DNA of 64,000 bases from contig CAVOHR010000003.1 in assembly GCA_963695835.1 (NCBI GenBank), forward strand, positions 310,001 through 374,000, given 5' to 3'. Shown piece after piece: positions 1 to 6,156 of the stretch. Made by a program: the position numbers and the translations under genes. The first letter of the stretch is position 1. Each line of letters starts with the position of its first letter. Source of the DNA: VRUE01 sp963695835. Lineage in GTDB: Bacteria; Actinomycetota; Thermoleophilia; Solirubrobacterales; 70-9. The notes under the pieces are model-generated. The model searched no databases. It was given only the letters and a program-made list of their open reading frames with translations, and was not told the origin of the DNA.

Positions 1-751
1 ATACCAGGCGCAGGCCGTCGAACCCGTAATGCGCGACGATGAGGAGGTCCGCTGCGGGGGCGCCGTCGAGCAGCGCCCCGACGCCGCCCAGCCGCGGCGG
101 CAGCAGGTGGCGCAGGCGCTCGGCCCGCGCCGCCAGTCGTGGGTCGCGCTCGGCGATGCGGGCGATTGCCCGGGCGCGCCGCTCGGGCGTGAAGCGGGTT
201 CCCTCGGGGTAGATCAGCACGCCCTCGTCTCGTCCCAGGCCGTGGGCGAGCGCCCCCACTCGGTCCCGCTCCTCGGTCTCGCCCGTGCCCCGACGCACGA
301 AGTAGTTCGGCAGGCGCCGCCCGGCGACGTCGAGGCAGGGATCGGCGAGCAGCTCGCGCTTCAGCACGTAGCGCAGGCGGATTCCGTGCGGACGCGCGAT
401 CAGGCTGGCCGGCAGCAGGTTGTCGACGATGCTCGCGTGCCTGATCAACACGATCACGGGGCCCGGAGCGACGTCCTCGCCACCCGTCACCTCGAGCCGC
501 AGGCCGAACAGCGCGCGCACCGCGCCGAAGAGGGCCGCTGCCCAGAGCTGCTGCAGGCGTCTGGTGGCGTCGCGCAGCCAGGCGTCGCGGCGGCCGCCAC
601 CGCCGGCGACCCACGCCGTCGCCAGCGCCGCCAGCCCCGCCACCTCGGCGGCGAGGTAGACCCAGAGGAAGAGCGCAAGCCGCGTCGCGGTGGGCGGAAC
701 CCGGGACACCGCCCAGCGCCCGAGGTCGATCGCCAGGCCGGCTGGCGCCAT
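1..751 (-). CDS. 1-acyl-sn-glycerol-3-phosphate acyltransferase-like protein (partial, 3' end outside window)
   Basis: This PlsC-type acyltransferase would transfer a fatty acyl chain to a glycerolipid acceptor at the membrane. The first 250 residues are visible, from an ATG at 751. The family catalytic motif HX4D is present (H105-A-S-I-V-D110) and the acceptor-phosphate motif EGTR is at residues 183-186 (YPEGTRF). A hydrophobic stretch at about 23-48 suggests membrane association. The C-terminus is beyond base 1. It is transcribed divergently from the toxin-antitoxin pair that follows. The general family is clear from the two motifs; the acyl acceptor cannot be told. Confidence 0.8.
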   Translation of the reverse strand, partial: MAPAGLAIDLGRWAVSRVPPTATRLALFLWVYLAAEVAGLAALATAWVAGGGGRRDAWLRDATRRLQQLWAAALFGAVRALFGLRLEVTGGEDVAPGPVIVLIRHASIVDNLLPASLIARPHGIRLRYVLKRELLADPCLDVAGRRLPNYFVRRGTGETEERDRVGALAHGLGRDEGVLIYPEGTRFTPERRARAIARIAERDPRLAARAERLRHLLPPRLGGVGALLDGAPAADLLIVAHYGFDGLRLV

Positions 752-757
752 CGGGGT

Positions 758-782
758 ATTGCCCTACGTAGTGCCCTACACT
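758..782 (+). promoter_or_regulatory. Candidate VapB operator/promoter
   Basis: The short divergent gap holds two copies of GCCCTAC (761-767 and 773-779), a CTACGTAG palindrome (764-771) and a TACACT that could serve as a -10 box just upstream of the antitoxin start. RHH antitoxins usually bind such repeats to autoregulate. The match is by eye only. Confidence 0.3.
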
Positions 783-790
783 GTGTCCTC

Positions 791-1027
791 ATGCGCAAGA
801 CCAGCATCTACCTCGATGACGAGCAGGCGGACCGCCTTGCCCGGTTGGCCCGCGCGGAGGGCCGTCCCCAGGCGGAGATCGTCCGCGAGGCGATCTCTTG
901 CTACCGGCCCGCGCCCAAGCGGGATCGGAACTTCGCTCTCGCCGGCAACTTCGCGCGCATCGATGCCGATGCCCGCCCGATCTCGGAGATCCCCGAGGAC
1001 GAGCTGATGCGCGGCTTCGGCGAGTGA
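791..1027 (+). CDS. Ribbon-helix-helix antitoxin (VapB-like)
   Basis: This 78-residue protein starts MRKTSIYLDDEQADRLARLA, a typical ribbon-helix-helix (CopG/Arc) N-terminus that binds DNA as a dimer. It continues into the acidic tail expected to wrap the toxin active site (IPEDELMRGFGE). The ATG at 791 is chosen because the RHH strand begins there. A longer in-frame opening upstream crosses the divergent acyltransferase and is not credible. The stop overlaps the toxin GTG by the 4-bp GTGA arrangement of co-translated toxin-antitoxin pairs. The partner toxin is interrupted, so the antitoxin may persist as an orphan regulator. Confidence 0.8.
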   Translation: MRKTSIYLDDEQADRLARLARAEGRPQAEIVREAISCYRPAPKRDRNFALAGNFARIDADARPISEIPEDELMRGFGE

Positions 1028-1440
1028 CGCTCATTCTCGACGCGGCGCCGTTGGTCGCGTTGGCCGACGCCGAGGAGCCGCAGCTCGAGGCGCTGCTGAG
1101 AATCCGCGACGAGGAGGAGGGCCCGTTGGTCCTGCCGGCGCCGGTTGCGGCCGAGGTCGACTATCTGCTCGGCGTCCGCTTCGGCGATGCGGCTCGACGC
1201 GCCTTCCTCAGCGATCTCGCTGCGTGGCGCTATGACGTGGCGTGCTTGGAGGCGGGCGACTAGCGGGTGGTCGCCGAGCTCGACGCCCGCTACTCCGACC
1301 TCGGCCTTGCCGATTGCTCGATCGCGGTCCTTGCGGAGCGCTATGAAACCCGGCGCCTCTTCAGCTTCGACGAGCGCCATTTTCGGACTGTGGCACCGCT
1401 TCAGGGCGGATCCTTCACGCTTTTGCCTGCGGATTTCTGA
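1024..1440 (+). pseudogene. PIN-domain toxin (VapC-like) interrupted by an amber codon
   Basis: From the GTG at 1024 the frame encodes a PIN-domain RNase: an N-terminal LILDAAPLVALAD strand with the first acidic residue, VAAEVDYLL with the second, and after the break GLADCSIAVLAERY and LFSFDERHF with the remaining ones. Codon 80 (1261-1263) is TAG. Reading resumes in the same frame to a normal VapC end, ending LLPADF at 1440. The total, 139 codons, fits the family. Family members commonly have a tyrosine near this position, so a single TAC/TAT to TAG change would explain the break. The remaining 79 residues lack the C-terminal acidic residues and should be inactive unless amber is read through. 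Confidence 0.75.
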
Positions 1441-1960
1441 CCGCGCACCTTGCGTTCCCGATTGAATTCGCTCAGGTGATGGCGCATTAGCTCGCCGGCC
1501 CGCTCCCCTTCACGGCCTTCGACGGCGAGCAAGATCTCGGCGTGCTCGTCGGCCCGTCGGCTGAGCGTGGCTTCGCTGTCCTCGGACGGAGCCTCCTTCA
1601 GGTGGGCGGCAATGGGACCTCGAAGCCCCAGCATCACCAGGCGCATGGCCTCGTTGCCCGAGGCGGCGGCCAGCGCGAGGTGGAAGCTGACGTCGGCAGC
1701 GTGGAACTCGGTCGGCGCGGTGAGCTTGCTTCGCATCTCCTTGGCGGCAGTGCGGGCCTCCTCGAGGTGCTCCGGCCGACATCGCTCGCCGCTCGTTCTA
1801 CCACTGCGGCCTCGAGGGTGGCGCGCAGGGCCAGGAGGTCGTCCAGCGGGTCTTTACTGCGCTGCGGATCGGGTGCATGATGTAGCCGGCGCTGGCCAGC
1901 TCCCTGGGAATCTCCCTTGCCTGTTCCCGCCAGGCCGGACGCATTTTCAGCGCTGGCAAG
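1401..1960 (-). pseudogene. GntR/FadR-family regulator remnant (FCD domain, two frameshifts)
   Basis: The intact 3' part encodes an FCD ligand-binding domain (FHLALAAASGNEAMRLV, then DEHAEILLAVEGRE), typical of FadR-type GntR regulators. Reading upstream, the family sequence jumps frame twice. DPLDDLLALRATLEAAVVERA lies in a second frame near 1791-1855, and RELASAGYIMHP in a third near 1870-1935. Each jump fits a one-base deletion. No clear winged-helix DNA-binding domain remains. The 3' end overlaps the broken toxin gene tail-to-tail. Boundaries at the 5' side are approximate. Confidence 0.6.
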
Positions 1961-2019
1961 GTCCGGTCAATCGTCCAGTTCGACAGGTTCCGTTCCTTAC
2001 GGCATGTCAGAATTGAGGC

Positions 2020-2277
2020 ATGACCAAGGCCGATCTCCATCAGATCGTCGATCATCTGCCCGAGCAGGCAGTCGATGGCGCAGCGATCCTGCTGGGCGAG
2101 ATCAGCAACGGCCGCATCGACCCCGAGCAGGCTTGGTTCTGGACCCGCGAGTGGCAGCAGCGCGAGCGCGAGGCCGACGAAGACCTCGCTGGCGGCCGCG
2201 TCACGCGCTACGAGAACGACGAGCAGTTCTTGGCGGCATTGGACGAGCGCACGAAGCCGCTCGATGCCGACGCGTGA
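2020..2277 (+). CDS. Antitoxin-like small protein
   Basis: This 85-residue acidic protein begins MTKADLHQIVDHLPEQAVDG and contains WTREWQQREREADEDLAGG followed by an acidic C-terminus. I recognise this pattern from antitoxin-like proteins encoded directly before RelE/ParE-type toxins in actinobacteria, but I cannot name the family. Its stop overlaps the start of the next small frame (ATG at 2264), the usual coupling in toxin-antitoxin pairs. The neighbouring toxin is truncated, so any neutralising role is probably vestigial. Confidence 0.55.
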   Translation: MTKADLHQIVDHLPEQAVDGAAILLGEISNGRIDPEQAWFWTREWQQREREADEDLAGGRVTRYENDEQFLAALDERTKPLDADA

Positions 2278-2404
2278 AGTCCTCGCGTCGTTCTGGCGCG
2301 ACTGGGACCGGCTGACCCCGCAGCAGCAACGAGCTTTCCGCGAGGCCGTGGCGCAATTCATCGGCGGCGCGTCGGCACCCACTCGATCTTTCCGTCGCCC
2401 CTAA
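2264..2404 (+). pseudogene. Truncated RelE/ParE-like toxin remnant
   Basis: The frame encodes 46 residues starting MPTREVLASFWRDWDRLTPQ. This matches the opening helix of RelE-superfamily toxins, in which a helix reading roughly F.RDWKRLTPEQ..F..AV..F is common. Family members run to about 85-120 residues, and the central beta-sheet with the catalytic basic residues is missing. The frame ends after GASAPTRSFRRP. It overlaps the preceding antitoxin-like gene by 14 bp. I read it as a 3'-truncated toxin; a small independent protein is the alternative. Confidence 0.45.
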
Positions 2405-2443
2405 TCGTTTGGGCAGCGGGACGCGCTGCGCCGCCGTGCGATC

Positions 2444-3838
2444 GTGCTTCGACTAAGCTGGCGCGCCGTGCATCGGGTCCTCGTCTGCGCGCTACTACTC
2501 GCCGGCCTCACGGCGGCTCCGGCGGGCGCCGATTCGCCGGCGCCGCCCGACATCGTGAAGGTGTACCCGGGGAACCCGTACTACCCGCTCGTCAAGGCGC
2601 AGACCGAACCGCAGGTGACCTACGGCGCGGTGGTCTCCGGGTGCGAAATCGCGGTGGAGACCTCCTGCCCAGCCGCGAACCTGGCCGGCGCGCGTCTGCT
2701 CGGGGCGATCCTTCCGTACGGGAGACTGAGCGGCGCCAACCTCGCCGACGGCTCGCTGGCACTCTCGATCGGCTCGTACCTGCGGGCCGGCGGGGCGAAC
2801 CTGAACGGGGTCGACTTCATCGGCTCCTCGCTCGCCTTCGCGCAGATGCGCAAAGCCGACCTCGGTGGCGCGCGGATCACCTTCGCCGGGATCACCGACG
2901 CCGACCTCCGTGGCGCCCGGCTGGAGGGCGCCGACGGGTACTTTGGGGCGATCGTCGGCTCCGACCTGCGCGGTGCCGACATGGGGGGCATGGACCTCTC
3001 CAACTCGGACGTCAACGGCACCGACATGCGCAACGCGGACATGCGCGACATGAATCTCACCAACGCCGACTTCACCGGATCCCGGATGGGCGGCGCCAAC
3101 CTGCGCGGCTCGCGCTTCTGCAACACGCTGATGCCGAGCGGCCGGGTGATCGCCCCGCTCAAGGGTCTCTGCCCGGGCCAGATCAGACCCGGGCCCACGG
3201 GAGCCACGCCGATCTCGGTGCCGTCAAGCAGTCCGCTGTTCTCCGCCATCCACTCGCTGCAGGTCGGCACCCAGGTGCAGGCTGGGACGGTGGTCCGGGG
3301 CTGCAGGGTGGATGCCTTCACGAAGTGCCGCGGCGCCCGCCTCGAGGGGGTGAGCTTGCAGGGGGCCTTTCTCGCCTATGCCGACCTGCGGGGCGCCGAC
3401 CTGCGCGGAGTCGACTTCCCGCTCGGCTCGCTGGCCTTCGGCAAGGCGGGCGGCGTCCGGCTCGACCGCGCGAGCCTCGGGGCCACTGCGATCGTCGACG
3501 CCGACTTGCGGCGCGCCTCGATGCGGCGGGTCTCGCTGGGCCTCACCGTGCTGAGCGGCTCGGACCTGCGTGGCGCCGACCTGACGGGCGCCGACGGCCG
3601 CGCCTCGGCCTTCGACGGCGCTGACCTGCGTGGCGGCAAGCTGATCGGAGCCAATCTCGGCGGCTCCAATCTCTCCGGCGCCAACCTGCGCGGCGCCAAC
3701 CTGCGCGGCGCGGATCTCAGCGACGCGATCCTGGCCGGGGCGAAGCTCGGGCGGGCGAGGCTCGCCGGCGTCACCTTCTGCAACACGGTGATGCCGAACG
3801 GGGCGGTGCGGAACCCGGCCGCCTCCTGCCAGGGCTGA
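2444..3838 (+). CDS. Secreted pentapeptide-repeat protein, internally duplicated
   Basis: This 464-residue protein has an N-terminal signal peptide (VLVCALLLAGLTAAPAGA) and then two arrays of A(D/N)LxG pentapeptide repeats, which fold as a right-handed beta-helix. The two halves (about residues 55-245 and 285-464) are copies. Each opens with a GC.(7-8)C segment followed by an ARL motif, and each closes with FCNT(L/V)MP.G and a late cysteine, suggesting a capped, disulfide-bonded helix per half. A GTG at 2468 would also give a good signal peptide. The ligand is unknown. Exported pentapeptide proteins are less common than the cytoplasmic gyrase-protecting type, so I do not infer that function. 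Confidence 0.85.
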   Translation: MLRLSWRAVHRVLVCALLLAGLTAAPAGADSPAPPDIVKVYPGNPYYPLVKAQTEPQVTYGAVVSGCEIAVETSCPAANLAGARLLGAILPYGRLSGANLADGSLALSIGSYLRAGGANLNGVDFIGSSLAFAQMRKADLGGARITFAGITDADLRGARLEGADGYFGAIVGSDLRGADMGGMDLSNSDVNGTDMRNADMRDMNLTNADFTGSRMGGANLRGSRFCNTLMPSGRVIAPLKGLCPGQIRPGPTGATPISVPSSSPLFSAIHSLQVGTQVQAGTVVRGCRVDAFTKCRGARLEGVSLQGAFLAYADLRGADLRGVDFPLGSLAFGKAGGVRLDRASLGATAIVDADLRRASMRRVSLGLTVLSGSDLRGADLTGADGRASAFDGADLRGGKLIGANLGGSNLSGANLRGANLRGADLSDAILAGAKLGRARLAGVTFCNTVMPNGAVRNPAASCQG

Positions 3839-3959
3839 GGCGGGACGAGCGCGCGACCCGAACGCGGGCGTTGGAGTCGGCCGGGAGGCGATGTCCGGGA
3901 CGACAGCCAGGTCGACAACTCGGGGTCCAGATGCGGGTGGAGGGTGCTCCTCGAACGAT

Positions 3960-3981
3960 TCTCCCGGGCCGGCCCGGGAGA
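3960..3981. terminator. Perfect 22-bp palindrome between convergent genes
   Basis: TCTCCCGGGC and its complement form a perfect 22-bp palindrome in the 200-bp gap between two convergent genes. It has no T-tract on either side, so it is at best a bidirectional hairpin terminator. The rest of this gap shows nothing recognisable. Confidence 0.35.
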
Positions 3982-4039
3982 CGCCCAGGGAGCAGTCGCC
4001 CGGCCTGGACGGCGACAGGATGCCGACCTCAGGTCATTT

Positions 4040-4369
4040 CTACTTCGGCGGAAGCGTCTCCGCGTAGTCCGCGCCGGCGTCCACCCACCGGGCGAGGTTG
4101 TCAGCGTCGGCGATGCCCGGCGTCTCGATGACGACGAAGCCTCGCATCGGCCGCCCGGTGAATTCCATCGGACCGACGTGCTCCTCTGCCAGAGCCTCCT
4201 CCGCCTCGTCGCGGTCGAGCCGCACCATCAGATCCTCGCCGATCGCCCCGCAGGCCATGTTGCCGTTCACCATCCACGCCACCCCGCCGAACATCTTGCG
4301 CTCGACCACCCCCGGTCGGCCGTCGATTGTCTCTCGAATTCGATCGGCCAGCTCCTCCGAATAGGCCAC
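4040..4369 (-). CDS. TfoX N-terminal domain protein
   Basis: This 109-residue protein matches the TfoX N-terminal domain: YSEELADRIRETI near the start, then VVERKMFGGVAWMVNGNMACG (residues 21-41, the family hallmark MFGG.a.m..G.m..gv), and a D.MVRLDRDEAEEAL segment. In gamma-proteobacteria TfoX activates competence, but actinobacterial single-domain homologues have no established role. Nothing in the context suggests a function. It stands alone, convergent to the pentapeptide-repeat gene. Confidence 0.8.
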   Translation of the reverse strand: MAYSEELADRIRETIDGRPGVVERKMFGGVAWMVNGNMACGAIGEDLMVRLDRDEAEEALAEEHVGPMEFTGRPMRGFVVIETPGIADADNLARWVDAGADYAETLPPK

Positions 4370-4380
4370 GACGTCAGTCT

Positions 4381-4515
4381 AGAGCCGCTCGCTGGAGCCG
4401 AGGCTGGGCGGCAGGCCCAGCCGTCCGAACAACTCGATGTCTCGCGGAAAGCCCGTGATGCCAGAGACCCGGCCGCCGGTTGAGCGTTCGCTGTCCAGGC
4501 TGGCAACCGTGACGA
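4381..4515 (-). pseudogene. Possible 3' remnant of an unidentified gene
   Basis: Directly downstream of the methyltransferase a frame without a start reads GGRVSGITGFPRDIELFGRL and ends LGSSERL at a TAG. It looks protein-like in composition, but I do not recognise it. It could be a decayed gene tail or chance coding in GC-rich DNA. Confidence 0.2.
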
Positions 4516-5199
4516 CTACGGCGCCTGCGGCGCCGCGACGACGATGGCGAGCGTGAAGCCGTCGTAGCCCTTGCCGCCGACCGTCTGGACGGTGGTGGCC
4601 TCGACCCGGGGATCGGCGGCGATCTGCTCGTGCAGGCGCCGCTGGGCGGCTGTCACCGGATCGTCGCTGTCGGCTTCGGCGAGGGTTCCGCCGCGGACGA
4701 CGTTGTCGGCGACGATCAGGCTGCCGGGGTGGGAGCGATCCAGCGCCCAGGCGAAGTAGTCCGGCGTGTGGACCTTGTCGGCGTCGATGAAGGTCAGGTC
4801 GAAGGGACCGGCGCCCTCGGCCGCCAGGGCCGGCAGTAGGTCGAGGGCCGCTCCGACGCGCAGGTCCACGCGGTCGCCCAACCCGGCCCGCTCGATGTTC
4901 GCCGTGGCGACCTCGGCGTTGCGCGGCTCCGCCTCGAGGCTGATCAGGCGCCCGTCCTGCGGCAGCGCCCGGGCGAGCCAGATCGTGCTGTAGCCGCCGA
5001 GCGTCCCGAGCTCAAGGACCGTCCGGGCGCCGATCGCCTTCGCCAGCAGGTGCAGCAGCTTGCCCTGCGGCGGCGAGACCTGGATCGGCGGCAGGCCCGC
5101 CTCCTCGCTCGCCCGCACGGCCGCATCCAGCGCCGCGTCGTGCGGCGCCAGCAGCCCGGCCACGTACTCGTCGACCGCCGCCCATGTCTCGTCTGCCAT
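4516..5199 (-). CDS. Class I SAM-dependent O-methyltransferase
   Basis: This 227-residue enzyme belongs to the COMT/CCoAOMT-like family that methylates hydroxyl groups of small aromatic molecules. The SAM-binding glycine motif is VLELGTLGGYST (residues 61-72). The metal/substrate loop FIDADK is at 137-142, and ADNVVRGG (about 165) matches the family's second metal-ligand segment. Its length is typical. The substrate is unknown. It is monocistronic and divergent from the tRNA-Cys gene, so it lies just outside the island. Confidence 0.85.
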   Translation of the reverse strand: MADETWAAVDEYVAGLLAPHDAALDAAVRASEEAGLPPIQVSPPQGKLLHLLAKAIGARTVLELGTLGGYSTIWLARALPQDGRLISLEAEPRNAEVATANIERAGLGDRVDLRVGAALDLLPALAAEGAGPFDLTFIDADKVHTPDYFAWALDRSHPGSLIVADNVVRGGTLAEADSDDPVTAAQRRLHEQIAADPRVEATTVQTVGGKGYDGFTLAIVVAAPQAP

Positions 5200-5248
5200 G
5201 GCTGCTGTCTATCAACGCGGGCCGCCGCTAGGCTTAGATCACTCGCGC

Positions 5249-5319
5249 GGCGCCTTGGCGGAGTGGCTACGCAGCGGCCTGCAAAGCCGTTTACACCGGT
5301 TCGATTCCGGTAGGCGCCT
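5249..5319 (+). tRNA. tRNA-Cys (GCA)
   Basis: The gene folds as a cloverleaf. The acceptor stem GGCGCCT pairs with AGGCGCC, the anticodon arm GCGGC-CTGCAAA-GCCGT carries anticodon GCA, and the T-arm is ACCGG-TTCGATT-CCGGT. CCA is not encoded. The 3' part of this gene is the left attachment site of the genomic island and is duplicated at 12,245. Confidence 0.95.
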
Positions 5320-5320
5320 T
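5277..5320 (+). repeat. attL: 44-bp direct repeat within the tRNA-Cys 3' half
   Basis: The 44 bases from the anticodon stem to just past the acceptor stem recur identically at 12,245-12,288. A tRNA 3' end duplicated at the far side of a block of accessory genes is the signature left by tyrosine-recombinase integration. The integrated element restores the tRNA on this side. Confidence 0.85.
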
Positions 5321-5323
5321 GAC

Positions 5324-5349
5324 GAAAGCCCCGCAAAAACGGGGTTTTC
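5324..5349 (+). terminator. Intrinsic terminator after tRNA-Cys
   Basis: The stem GAAAGCCCCG / CGGGGTTTTC (one G-T pair) has a 6-nt loop CAAAAA and is followed by a weakly T-rich stretch. It lies on the island side of attL, so the tRNA now uses a terminator brought by the element. Confidence 0.6.
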
Positions 5350-5368
5350 GTGTTCTTGTCGAGGAAAC

Positions 5369-5393
5369 CGTGTCCCGAGCGTGTCCCGAAACC
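5369..5393 (+). repeat. Left tandem repeat CGTGTCCCGA (candidate integrase arm sites)
   Basis: Two copies of CGTGTCCCGA (5369-5378 and 5380-5389) lie about 50 bp inside the left end of the island. The same tandem pair, in the same orientation, occurs near the right end at 12,141-12,162. Paired short direct repeats flanking a core site on the element side are what arm-type integrase sites look like. Confidence 0.5.
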
Positions 5394-5435
5394 TGTCTTG
5401 CTTGGAACACCGAACGCTGGTCTAGACTTCTCCCT

Positions 5436-5690
5436 ATGGCCACGCGTGACCGCGTAATCCACGTTCCCTCCGACGCCTACGACCGCTTGGAGCGCGAAGC
5501 GGGGCGGCGCGGAGTGCAGCCGGATGCACTGGCCGCTGAGGTACTGACCGCTGAGTTTGCGCCGGCAAGCTCGGATCTCGACAGCATCCTGGCCGACCTG
5601 GCCGAGATTCGCGGTCGGGTTCGCGGGCCGGTCGATGCCGTTGCGGTCGTCCGCAAAGGCCGCGAAGAACTTGAGCAACGCGGCCTTTGA
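5436..5690 (+). CDS. VapB-type antitoxin
   Basis: This 84-residue protein starts MATRDRVIHVPSDAYDRLER, a short DNA-binding strand-helix typical of actinobacterial VapB antitoxins. It ends in a charged region, RKGREELEQRGL, that would contact the toxin. The stop overlaps the toxin TTG start by 4 bp (TTGA). It sits immediately inside the left end of the island. A TAGACT about 10 bp upstream of the ATG could be a -10 box. Its family is inferred mainly from the coupled PIN toxin. Confidence 0.75.
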   Translation: MATRDRVIHVPSDAYDRLEREAGRRGVQPDALAAEVLTAEFAPASSDLDSILADLAEIRGRVRGPVDAVAVVRKGREELEQRGL

Positions 5691-6109
5691 CGGTCGTCCT
5701 CGACTCGAACGTTGTCGTGGCGCTGGCGCTTGACGCCAAGCGCGCGCCGGCCATCGAGCAGCGGCTACTGAAATGGGAAGAGGCGGGAGAGGCGCTGCAC
5801 GCTCCATCTCTGTATCGCTTTGAGGTTGCGAACGCGTTGACCCGCAGCATCGCTGCCGGCGTAATCGACTCGTCCGATGCGAAGTCGGCGTGGGAACGGA
5901 TCGTCGCGATAGAGGTCAGCCTGCATGGCCTGAAAGACGGTCCCGCGGTCGTCGCCATCGCCCAGAAGCTCAAACGAGAGAGCGCCTACGACGCTGCCTA
6001 CATCGTCTTGGCCCAAGAACTCGGGGCCGAGCTTTGGACGCTCGACGGTCCCCTCGCGCGGAACGCGAGCGGCGCTGATCTCCCGGTGCGGTTGATCGAG
6101 ACGGCGTAG
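5687..6109 (+). CDS. VapC-type PIN-domain ribonuclease toxin
   Basis: This 140-residue PIN-domain protein would cleave RNA using Mg2+ held by conserved acidic residues. All are present: D in VVLDSNVVV (about residue 6), E in YRFEVANAL (about 46), D in AYDAAYIVLA (about 100) and D in LWTLDGPLA (about 118). The start is TTG, translationally coupled to the antitoxin. Unlike the toxin at 1,024 this gene is intact. VapBC pairs on integrated elements often act in maintenance or phage defence; here that is inferred from location. Confidence 0.88.
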   Translation: MTVVLDSNVVVALALDAKRAPAIEQRLLKWEEAGEALHAPSLYRFEVANALTRSIAAGVIDSSDAKSAWERIVAIEVSLHGLKDGPAVVAIAQKLKRESAYDAAYIVLAQELGAELWTLDGPLARNASGADLPVRLIETA

Positions 6110-6156
6110 TCCGAGTCTCGGCTTCTTGTGACACTCATCTACTGTGACAGCGAGAT

